A stretch of DNA of 6,935 bases from Rhodospirillaceae bacterium UBA6219. GTDB taxonomy: Bacteria; Pseudomonadota; Alphaproteobacteria; Rhodospirillales; Magnetospirillaceae. The translations under genes were made by a program, and so were the position numbers. Location of the stretch: the NCBI GenBank assembly GCA_002435715.1, contig DISD01000099.1, positions 1 through 6,935 on the forward strand, given 5' to 3'. The stretch's first letter is position 1. Every line of letters starts with the position of its first letter. This document shows positions 1 through 5,640 of the stretch, piece by piece. The notes below the pieces were generated by a model that worked only from the letters and a program-made list of their open reading frames with translations, did not search any database and had not been told where the DNA came from.

Positions 1-872
1 CCTATGGCGACATGCTGCGGGTGCCCGGTTCCAAACGCCTGAGCCTGTTGAAGGCCAAGGCCGAGGGCCGCGACATCCGCATGGTCTATTCGTCCCTGGA
101 CGCGGTGAAGCTGGCGCAAGCCAATCCCGACCGAAAAGTCGTGTTCTTCGCCATCGGCTTCGAGACGACGACTCCGCCCACCGCTGTCGCCATCAAACAG
201 GCCCAGGCCTTGGGCGTCACCAATTTCTTCGTTTTCTGCAACCATGTGCTGACGCCCAGCGCCATCGCCCAGATCCTGGACAGCCCGGAAGTGCGCGAGC
301 TTGGCACCGTCAAGTTGGACGGCTTCATCGGACCGGCCCATGTGTCCACCATCATCGGCTCGCAGCCTTACGAATATTTCGCCGAGGAATATCAGCGCCC
401 GGTGGTCATCGCCGGGTTCGAGCCCTTGGACGTGCTGCAGGCGGTGCGCATGCTGGTGCGCCAGATCAACGAAAACCGCTTCGAGGTGGAAAACGAGTTT
501 TCCCGGGCGGTGACACGCGACGGCAATGCCAAGGCCAAGGCGCTGGTGGCCGAAATGTTCGAACTGCGCAAAGCCTTCGAATGGCGCGGTCTGGGTCTGG
601 TCCCCTATTCGGCGCTGCGCATCAAGGAAGCTTACGCCGCCTTTGACGCCGAACGCCACTGGGACGTGCCCAAGGACAGCCCGCCCGACAACAAGGCCTG
701 CGAATGCGGCGCCATCTTGCGGGGCGTGAAAAAGCCCGTCGATTGTAAATTGTTCGGCACCGTGTGCACGCCTGAAAACCCCATGGGATCGTGCATGGTC
801 TCCGCCGAGGGCGCTTGCGCCGCCCACTGGACCTATGGCCGTTTCCGCGACACGAAAGCCCCCGACGCATGA
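1..872 (+). CDS. hypD: HypD, [NiFe]-hydrogenase maturation scaffold protein (5'-partial)
   Basis: HypD is a cytoplasmic iron-sulfur protein. With HypC it forms the scaffold on which the hydrogenase iron receives its two CN ligands and one CO ligand. The frame is open to the left edge (T/Y-G-D precedes the Met at 12), so the gene starts outside the window. About 290 residues are visible of a family length near 370-380. The missing N-terminal part would carry the conserved cysteine motifs of the active site. Seen here are the family signatures GFETTTPPTA (about 168-197), FCNHVLTPSAI, DGFIGPAHVSTIIG and IAGFEPLDVLQ. The C-terminal cysteine-rich [4Fe-4S] region follows, with Cys codons at 699, 705, 744, 765, 792 and 816 in the pattern CxCG..DCKLFGTVCTP..GSCMVS.EGAC. 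The stop TGA (870-872) overlaps the hypE start as ATGA, which suggests translational coupling. Identification is near certain. Confidence 0.97.
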   Translation, partial: YGDMLRVPGSKRLSLLKAKAEGRDIRMVYSSLDAVKLAQANPDRKVVFFAIGFETTTPPTAVAIKQAQALGVTNFFVFCNHVLTPSAIAQILDSPEVRELGTVKLDGFIGPAHVSTIIGSQPYEYFAEEYQRPVVIAGFEPLDVLQAVRMLVRQINENRFEVENEFSRAVTRDGNAKAKALVAEMFELRKAFEWRGLGLVPYSALRIKEAYAAFDAERHWDVPKDSPPDNKACECGAILRGVKKPVDCKLFGTVCTPENPMGSCMVSAEGACAAHWTYGRFRDTKAPDA

Positions 873-1918
873 CCCTGTCCCGCCGCACTCATCCCCGCCC
901 GCTGGATATCAAGAACGGCCGTGTCGACATGACCCATGGCGGCGGCGGCCGTTCCATGGCCCAGTTGGTGGACGAATTGTTCGTCGCCGCCTTCGACAAC
1001 GAGGTACTGAGCCAAGGCAACGACCAGGGGGCCTTTACCGTTCCCGGCGGCCGCATGGTGATGAGCACCGACGGCTATGTGATCTCGCCCATGTTCTTTC
1101 CCGGCGGCGATATCGGTTCCTTGGCGGTGCATGGCACCGTCAACGACGTGGCCATGGCCGGCGCCGTGCCCATTGGTCTGTCGGCGGGCTTCATCATCGA
1201 AGAAGGCTTTCCCCTGGCCGACCTGGAACGGGTGGTCAAATCCATGGCCGCCGCATCCAAGGCGACCGGCGTGCCGGTGATGACCGGCGACACCAAGGTT
1301 GTCGAAAAGGGCAAGGGCGACGGGCTGTTCATCACCACCGCCGGTATCGGCATGGTGCCGCCCGGCATCGACATTTCCGGCGACAAGGCGCGCCCCGGCG
1401 ACGTCATCATGGTGTCGGGCACCATGGGCGACCATGGCGTCGCGGTGATGAGCCAACGCGAATCCCTGGGCTTCGAGACCGAAATCCTGTCGGATTCGGC
1501 GGCGTTGCACACGATGGTGGCCGACATGGTCACGGTGGCGCCGGGTATCCGGGTGCTGCGTGACCCGACACGGGGCGGCTTGGCGGCAACGCTCAACGAA
1601 ATCGCCGTTCAGTCGGGTGTGGGCATGGAAATCCGCGAACGCGACATCCCCATCAAGCCCCAGGTCTTGGGCGCCTGTGAGTTGCTGGGCCTGGACCCGC
1701 TTTATGTCGCCAATGAAGGCAAGCTGATCTGCATCTGCGGCCCTGACGACGCGGAATCCGTGCTGGCCGCCATGCAGGCCCATCCCCTGGGGGTGGATGC
1801 CAAGATGATCGGCGTCTGCGACGAAGACCCGCATTATTTCGTCCGTATGAAAACCGCCATCGGCGGCACCCGCGTGGTCGATTGGCTGGCCGGCGAGCAA
1901 TTGCCGAGGATTTGCTGA
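869..1918 (+). CDS. hypE: HypE, carbamoyl-dehydratase of [NiFe]-hydrogenase maturation
   Basis: HypE accepts a carbamoyl group from HypF on its C-terminal cysteine and dehydrates it with ATP to an enzyme thiocyanate. It then passes the cyanide to the iron on HypC-HypD. The protein belongs to the PurM/SelD-type ATP-binding superfamily. The 349 residues match the usual length (about 330-350). Visible motifs are the N-terminal MTHGGGGRSM (residues 21-30), GTVNDVAMAGA, TGDTKVVEKGKGDG, DPTRGGLAATLNEIA, and the diagnostic C-terminal PRIC with Cys349 (1913-1915) as the last residue. The start at ATG 869 is chosen because it overlaps the hypD stop and leaves about 20 residues before the HGGGG motif, as in homologues. 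The frame stays open upstream to an ATG at 791, but that would run deep into hypD. No Shine-Dalgarno site precedes 869, so coupling to hypD is likely. All motifs needed for activity appear intact. Confidence 0.98.
   Translation: MTLSRRTHPRPLDIKNGRVDMTHGGGGRSMAQLVDELFVAAFDNEVLSQGNDQGAFTVPGGRMVMSTDGYVISPMFFPGGDIGSLAVHGTVNDVAMAGAVPIGLSAGFIIEEGFPLADLERVVKSMAAASKATGVPVMTGDTKVVEKGKGDGLFITTAGIGMVPPGIDISGDKARPGDVIMVSGTMGDHGVAVMSQRESLGFETEILSDSAALHTMVADMVTVAPGIRVLRDPTRGGLAATLNEIAVQSGVGMEIRERDIPIKPQVLGACELLGLDPLYVANEGKLICICGPDDAESVLAAMQAHPLGVDAKMIGVCDEDPHYFVRMKTAIGGTRVVDWLAGEQLPRIC
1906..1910 (+). promoter_or_regulatory. Ribosome binding site of hypX, inside hypE
   Basis: GAGGA lies 7 nt before the hypX ATG at 1918 and is the best Shine-Dalgarno match nearby. 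It is formed by the hypE codons CCG AGG ATT that encode the Pro-Arg-Ile of the essential PRIC tail. It supports the choice of ATG 1918 as the hypX start. Confidence 0.7.
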
Positions 1919-3534
1919 TGAAAATTCTGCTGCTGGCGCATTCGTTTAATTCGCTCACCCAACGCCTGTGGGTGGAACTGGGCCGCGCCGGGCACGACGT
2001 CAGCCTGGAGCTGGACGTCAACGATGCGGTGACCATCGAAGCGGTGGAACTGGCGAAGCCCGATCTGGTCCTCGCGCCGTTCCTGAAACGCGCCATCCCC
2101 GAACAGGTGTGGAAGAACACCAAGACCCTGGTGGTGCACCCCGGCCCGGAAGGCGATTGTGGTCCCGCTGCCCTGGATTGGGCCATCCTGACCAATGCCG
2201 AAAGCTGGGGGGTGACGGTGTTGCAGGCCGAGGCCGAGATGGATGGCGGCCCGGTCTGGGCCAGCCGCACTTTCCCTTTGCGTCTTGCCACCAAATCCAG
2301 CCTGTACCGTAACGAAGTCACCGAAGCCGCCGTCCAGGCCGTGTTCGAAGCCTTGGACAATCCCGCCCCCCGCCGGGTGGAAACCCATATCTGGCGCCCT
2401 GCCATGGGCCAGGACATCCGCGCCATCGACTGGGCGGCGGACGACACTGACACCGTTTTGCGCAAGCTCAGGGCCTCGGACGGCACGCCAGGGGTCAAGG
2501 ACGGCGACTTCTTCCTGTTCGACGGCCATGCCGCCGATGGTCTGAGCGGTGCTCCAGGACACTGGATCGGCCGCCAGGATGGGCGGCTGGCACGGGCCAC
2601 CACCGACGGCGCCGTGTGGATCGGCCGCATGCGCACCGCCGAAAAAGCCTCGTTGAAGCTGCCCGCCGATCAGGTGCTGCCCAATGCTGCCGAATTGCCG
2701 GTCATCCCCGGCCATCACGACATCTGGTACGACGAATTGCATGGGGTGGGATACCTGCACTTCCCCTTCCATAACGGCGCCATGAGCACCGAGCAATGCA
2801 TCCGCCTGAAGGATGCCTTCCTCACCGCCACCGAGCGCCCGACCAAGGTGATCTGCCTGATGGGGGGGCCGGATTTCTGGTCCAACGGCATCCACCTTTC
2901 CACCATTGAAGCCGCGGCCAGCCCGGCCGATGAATCATGGCGCAACATCAACGCCATGAACGATCTGTGCGAAGCCGTCATCACCTGTTCCAGCCATCTG
3001 ACCATGGCCGCCATGGCCGGCAATGCCGGGGCCGGCGGCGTGTTCATGGCCCTGGCCGCCGACATGGTGCTGGCCCGCAGCGGCGTGATCCTGAACCCCC
3101 ATTACAAGGGCATGGGCAATCTTTACGGCTCGGAATACTGGACCTATCTGCTGCCCAAGCGCTGCGGCGCCGACAACGCCGCCCGCGTCGTCCAGGCGCG
3201 GCTGCCCATGGGAACGGCGGAAGCTGTGGAATTGGGGCTGATCGACGGCGCCTTTGGCACCAATGTCACCGAATTCCGTGCCCTGGTGGCCGCCGAAGCG
3301 GAAAAGCTGGCCGCTGCCCCCGACATCGAAGCCAAGCTGGCGGCCAAGCGCCTGGCCCGTCTGGCCGACGAAGCGGAAAAGCCGCTTTCCGCCTATCGGG
3401 CCGAGGAACTAAGCCACATGAAGCTGAATTTCTATGGCTTCGACCCCAGCTATCATGTGGCGCGCTGGAACTTCATCCGCCGCATCGCCAAATCGCGCAC
3501 CCCGCTTTATCTGGCACGCCATCGCCGCAAATGA
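1918..3534 (+). CDS. hypX: HypX/HoxX, CO-ligand synthesis protein for [NiFe]-hydrogenase (formyltransferase-crotonase fusion)
   Basis: HypX provides the active-site CO ligand under aerobic conditions. In the established model a formyl group from N10-formyl-tetrahydrofolate is transferred to CoA, and the resulting formyl-CoA is decarbonylated to CO. The protein has 538 residues, the usual size. Residues 1-160 form a formyltransferase domain with the HPGPEGDCGPAALDWAI signature (His74 onward) and EMDGGPVW (Asp109, matching the catalytic Asp of formyltransferases). Residues about 162-265 resemble the C-terminal domain of methionyl-tRNA formyltransferase (QDIRAIDW...RASDGTPG). From about 270 comes an enoyl-CoA hydratase/isomerase (crotonase) fold, with oxyanion-hole stretches GGPDFWSNGIHL (316-327) and GNAGAGGVFMALAAD (368-382), then NPHYKGMGNLYGSEYW. 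A helical tail ends the protein. ATG 1918 overlaps the hypE TGA by one base and has GAGGA upstream; the frame is open back to 1882, but that start is not needed. Cys81 stands where I recall Arg in most homologues. Confidence 0.96.
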   Translation: MKILLLAHSFNSLTQRLWVELGRAGHDVSLELDVNDAVTIEAVELAKPDLVLAPFLKRAIPEQVWKNTKTLVVHPGPEGDCGPAALDWAILTNAESWGVTVLQAEAEMDGGPVWASRTFPLRLATKSSLYRNEVTEAAVQAVFEALDNPAPRRVETHIWRPAMGQDIRAIDWAADDTDTVLRKLRASDGTPGVKDGDFFLFDGHAADGLSGAPGHWIGRQDGRLARATTDGAVWIGRMRTAEKASLKLPADQVLPNAAELPVIPGHHDIWYDELHGVGYLHFPFHNGAMSTEQCIRLKDAFLTATERPTKVICLMGGPDFWSNGIHLSTIEAAASPADESWRNINAMNDLCEAVITCSSHLTMAAMAGNAGAGGVFMALAADMVLARSGVILNPHYKGMGNLYGSEYWTYLLPKRCGADNAARVVQARLPMGTAEAVELGLIDGAFGTNVTEFRALVAAEAEKLAAAPDIEAKLAAKRLARLADEAEKPLSAYRAEELSHMKLNFYGFDPSYHVARWNFIRRIAKSRTPLYLARHRRK

Positions 3535-3562
3535 TCATAGGGGGCCGCTCCCCCCTATGATC
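3533..3562 (+). terminator. Probable terminator of the hypDEX operon
   Basis: A perfect 12-bp stem (3533-3544 paired with 3551-3562, GATCATAGGGGG / CCCCCTATGATC with the arms sharing the G-C run) closes a 6-nt loop CCGCTC. It begins within the hypX stop codon (3532-3534). The stem has five G-C pairs next to the loop. The downstream T-run is weak and displaced (TTTTAT at 3571-3576), so this may be an inefficient intrinsic terminator or an mRNA 3'-end protecting hairpin. The hairpin itself is certain; its role is inferred. Confidence 0.65.
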
Positions 3563-3612
3563 GTGTATGATTTTATACCCTGAGTTGCTAGAGTCCCCCC
3601 CTTCAAACGCTT

Positions 3613-5493
3613 ATGCTGGGCGTGGGGATTTCTAGGGAACATTTCTTGCCTTTGCGTCTGAAATACCGGATCGCCCTGGGATTCGTGATCCTGCAATTGC
3701 TGCTGGCAGGATTGGGAATGGTCAGCGTCATGTTCGTCGACCGTGCCGCCATGGGAACGGCCGAGTTGTATACGCATGCGTATTCGGTCGGCCGTTCCCT
3801 GGGCGAGGTCCGCAACCGGCTGTTGGAAATCAAAGCCATCCTGGCCCACCAACTGGCCTTCCGCGATCCGACCCACAATGGCTGGACCGTCGATGTCCGC
3901 CGCCATCAATGGGTCATCGAACAGAACCTGGAATTGGTCGCCACCAAGACGTCGCCCACCGACCCGGCGCTGCATGCCATTTCCAGGACCTGGGCCGAAC
4001 TGCAAGACTTCATCACCCGCGACATCGACCACATCCAAGCCGGGGAATACGGTCAAGGGCACCAGCTTTTCCACGATGTGGGGCTGCCGCGTTTCGACCG
4101 CACCATCGACGCCATCGCCGATTCCATGATCACCGCCAGCGCCCGGGCCAGCGAAAGCGTCGGCCAGGCGGAAAACCTGCGCAGTGAATTGCGGCAGACG
4201 GTGATGGCGGCGGTGGCGGTGGCGCTGATCCTGGGCGTGGTGTTGTCGGCCATGCTGACGCTCGCCATCGTCAAACCCTTGGCCCGCCTGCGCACCGCCA
4301 TGCTGCTTGTCAACGAAGGCGACCCGGCAACGGTGATCCCTTATACCGAGCGTGGCGACGAAATCGGCGACGTCGCCAAGGCTTTGGAACAATTGAAGCT
4401 TGATGCCTGGGACAAACGTCGCACCCAGATCAAGTTCGCCACCATTTTCGAAGCCAGCCCCGACATCGTCACCCTCAGCGAATGCGAAAGCGGTTATTTC
4501 CTCGACGTCAATGGCGGCTTCGAGAAGATCCTGGGCTATGGGCGCTCGGAAGTGATCGGCAAAAGCTCGCTGGATTTGGGGATCTGGGCGTCGCCCGAAG
4601 TGCGAAGCGACTTGGTGGCGGCCTTGTTGCGGGAAGGCCGGCTCAGCAATTACCAAGCCAAGGCGCGGCGTAAATCGGGCGAGGTCTTCGACGGCCTGAT
4701 TTCGGCGGAATTGTTCGAATTGGACGGCAATGCCTGCATCATCATGGTGGCCCGCGACATCACGCCGTTGAAGCAGCAAGAAGAATTGCTGCGCCGCTCG
4801 CTGGCCGAGATGGAACGGTCCAACCGCGAACTCGATCGCTTCGCCCACGTGGCCGCGCATGATCTGCAGGAACCCTGCCGAACCATTTGCAGCTTCGCCC
4901 AAATGCTGGAACGCAGCGACGGCGACAGATTGTCGCCGCAAGGACGCGAATTCCTGCACTTCCTGACCAGCGGCGCCACCCGCATGCGGGAACAGATCAA
5001 CGGCCTGTTGGATTTGTCGCGGGTCGATTCGTCGCCGGCCCCCTTCGTCGACGTGGATTTGGGACAAATCGTTGGTGGCATCGAACAGGATTTGCAGGCC
5101 ACCATCGCCGATCATCAAGCCACCTTGGTGGTCGCCCCCCTGCCACATGTCAAAGCCGACCCGGTCCAAATGCGCCAGTTGCTGGCCAACCTGATCGGCA
5201 ACGGACTGAAATTCCAACCCGCCGGACAAAAGGCGCAAATCCGCGTCACCGCCGTACCCCGTGCCGATATCGGCTGGGAAGTGGTGGTCGCCGACAACGG
5301 TATCGGTATCGAAGAAGAGTTCCGCGACACGGTTTTCGACCTGTTCCGCCGTCTGCACGGCCCCGATCGCTATCCGGGCAGCGGTTTGGGCTTGGCCATC
5401 TCGAAGCGCATCGTCGAACGTCATGGCGGCACAATCTGGCTGTGCCCACAAGGAACCGGCGGCACCGAAGTCCATTTCACCCTGCCGGCCTGA
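3613..5493 (+). CDS. Membrane sensor histidine kinase (TM-periplasmic-TM-HAMP-PAS-HisKA-HATPase)
   Basis: This is a two-component sensor kinase of 626 residues if ATG 3613 is used, or 615 from TTG 3646. A first membrane segment lies at about 20-42. A mainly helical periplasmic domain of about 155 residues follows, compatible with a four-helix-bundle sensor, and the second membrane segment is at 198-220. HAMP starts at K221-P222 and ends near the DEIGDVAKALEQLK stretch. A PAS domain spans about 274-380 (FEASPDIV, GFEKILGYGRSEVIGKS, ARDIT). The H-box is FAHVAAHDLQEPCR with His416 as the likely phosphoacceptor, in the DLQEP style also found in phytochrome-like kinases. The ATPase domain has the N-box NLIGNGLKF (Asn530), DNGIGI (Asp561) and the G-box GSGLGLAI (589-596), so it looks active. 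No response regulator is adjacent, and the stimulus cannot be read from the sequence. The gene is separated from hypX by a hairpin and probably has its own promoter. Confidence 0.95.
   Translation: MLGVGISREHFLPLRLKYRIALGFVILQLLLAGLGMVSVMFVDRAAMGTAELYTHAYSVGRSLGEVRNRLLEIKAILAHQLAFRDPTHNGWTVDVRRHQWVIEQNLELVATKTSPTDPALHAISRTWAELQDFITRDIDHIQAGEYGQGHQLFHDVGLPRFDRTIDAIADSMITASARASESVGQAENLRSELRQTVMAAVAVALILGVVLSAMLTLAIVKPLARLRTAMLLVNEGDPATVIPYTERGDEIGDVAKALEQLKLDAWDKRRTQIKFATIFEASPDIVTLSECESGYFLDVNGGFEKILGYGRSEVIGKSSLDLGIWASPEVRSDLVAALLREGRLSNYQAKARRKSGEVFDGLISAELFELDGNACIIMVARDITPLKQQEELLRRSLAEMERSNRELDRFAHVAAHDLQEPCRTICSFAQMLERSDGDRLSPQGREFLHFLTSGATRMREQINGLLDLSRVDSSPAPFVDVDLGQIVGGIEQDLQATIADHQATLVVAPLPHVKADPVQMRQLLANLIGNGLKFQPAGQKAQIRVTAVPRADIGWEVVVADNGIGIEEEFRDTVFDLFRRLHGPDRYPGSGLGLAISKRIVERHGGTIWLCPQGTGGTEVHFTLPA
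3634..3638 (+). promoter_or_regulatory. Candidate ribosome binding site for an internal TTG start of the sensor kinase
   Basis: AGGGA lies 7 nt before TTG 3646, in frame with the kinase. No comparable site precedes the ATG at 3613, where the upstream bases are a C-run and TTCAAACGCTT. This favours, but does not prove, initiation at TTG 3646, giving a 615-residue protein beginning M-P-L-R-L-K-Y-R directly before the first membrane segment. Confidence 0.45.
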
Positions 5494-5495
5494 AG

Positions 5496-5519
5496 CCGTT
5501 TCAGCATGAAACGAAACGG
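5496..5519 (+). terminator. Possible weak terminator hairpin after the kinase gene
   Basis: Two mutually exclusive stems share the left arm. CGTTTC (5497-5502) can pair with GAAACG (5508-5513) around a 5-nt loop, or CCGTTTC (5496-5502) with GAAACGG (5513-5519) around a 10-nt loop. The structure starts 3 nt after the stop codon, where a terminator would be expected, but no T-run follows. The function is uncertain. Confidence 0.3.
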
Positions 5520-5530
5520 GTCCACTCGAC

Positions 5531-5556
5531 ATAACCCATAATCATATTAGGGTTGT
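5531..5556. repeat. AT-rich imperfect inverted repeat in the MCP upstream region
   Basis: AACCC (5533-5537) and TAAT (5539-5542) pair with ATTA (5546-5549) and GGGTT (5550-5554). This gives nine pairs with a single bulged A at 5538 and a CAT loop. An outer A-T pair (5531/5556) and a T-G wobble extend it. It may be an operator or part of a transcript end; no T-run follows. Confidence 0.4.
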
Positions 5557-5587
5557 CATTAATCCGTCTTGCGGTTATGCCCAATTC

Positions 5588-5613
5588 ATGAGCACATCCT
5601 TTTGTATGCTCAT
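5588..5613. repeat. Perfect 7-bp dyad, operator-like, ahead of the MCP gene
   Basis: ATGAGCA (5588-5594) and TGCTCAT (5607-5613) are exact reverse complements separated by 12 nt. The arm centres are 19 bp apart, roughly two helical turns, as for a dimeric DNA-binding protein. It ends 27 nt before the MCP start codon, so a bound regulator or an mRNA hairpin here could affect expression. No known regulator consensus was recognised. Confidence 0.4.
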
Positions 5614-5629
5614 AAGTGCGCCATTCGAC

Positions 5630-5633
5630 GGAG
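5630..5633 (+). promoter_or_regulatory. Ribosome binding site of the MCP gene
   Basis: GGAG, within CGGAGA, sits 7 nt before ATG 5641, an ideal distance. It fixes the start, which is followed directly by a membrane segment. Confidence 0.75.
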
Positions 5634-5640
5634 ACACCTG

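Larger units (their letters stand above)
5494..5640. other. Intergenic region with three inverted repeats
   Basis: This 147-bp non-coding gap between the kinase and the MCP gene is clearly more AT-rich than its flanks. It contains three inverted repeats, at about 5496-5519, 5531-5556 and 5588-5613. It should hold the end of the kinase transcript and the promoter of the MCP gene. I could not identify a convincing sigma-70, sigma-28 or sigma-54 promoter by eye. Confidence 0.6.

Noticed and set aside
791..868. Upstream in-frame extension of hypE to ATG 791
   Set aside because: It would overlap hypD by 82 bp and add residues unlike any HypE N-terminus; ATG 869 with the ATGA overlap is far more likely.
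833..1900. 355-codon open frame on the - strand opposite hypE
   Set aside because: Low-complexity, His- and Gly-rich translation mirroring hypE codon bias; no ribosome site or family signature.
1882..1917. Upstream in-frame ATG 1882 for hypX
   Set aside because: ATG 1918 has a well-placed GAGGA and begins MKILLLAHSFNSLTQRL, the normal start of the formyltransferase fold.
2862..2868. Run of seven G in hypX as a frameshifting or phase-variation tract
   Set aside because: The run only encodes Met-Gly-Gly in an intact conserved motif (GGPDFW); there is no sign of a frameshift product or repeat expansion.
2937..3560. 207-codon + strand frame inside hypX and across the hairpin
   Set aside because: It is an alternative reading frame of the crotonase domain, with a His-, Gly- and Arg-rich translation and no motif.
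3566..3571. TATGAT as a sigma-70 -10 element for the kinase gene
   Set aside because: Five of six bases match, but there is no -35 element about 17 bp upstream, where the terminator stem lies; too weak to annotate.
3595..3601. Run of seven C upstream of the kinase as a phase-variable promoter spacer
   Set aside because: It is short, common in GC-rich DNA, and no promoter elements flank it.
3535..5532. 665-codon open frame on the - strand covering the whole sensor kinase gene
   Set aside because: It is antisense to a gene with a full set of kinase motifs. Its translation is rich in Gln, Asp, His and Gly without recognisable domains, as expected from the complementary strand of GC-rich coding DNA.
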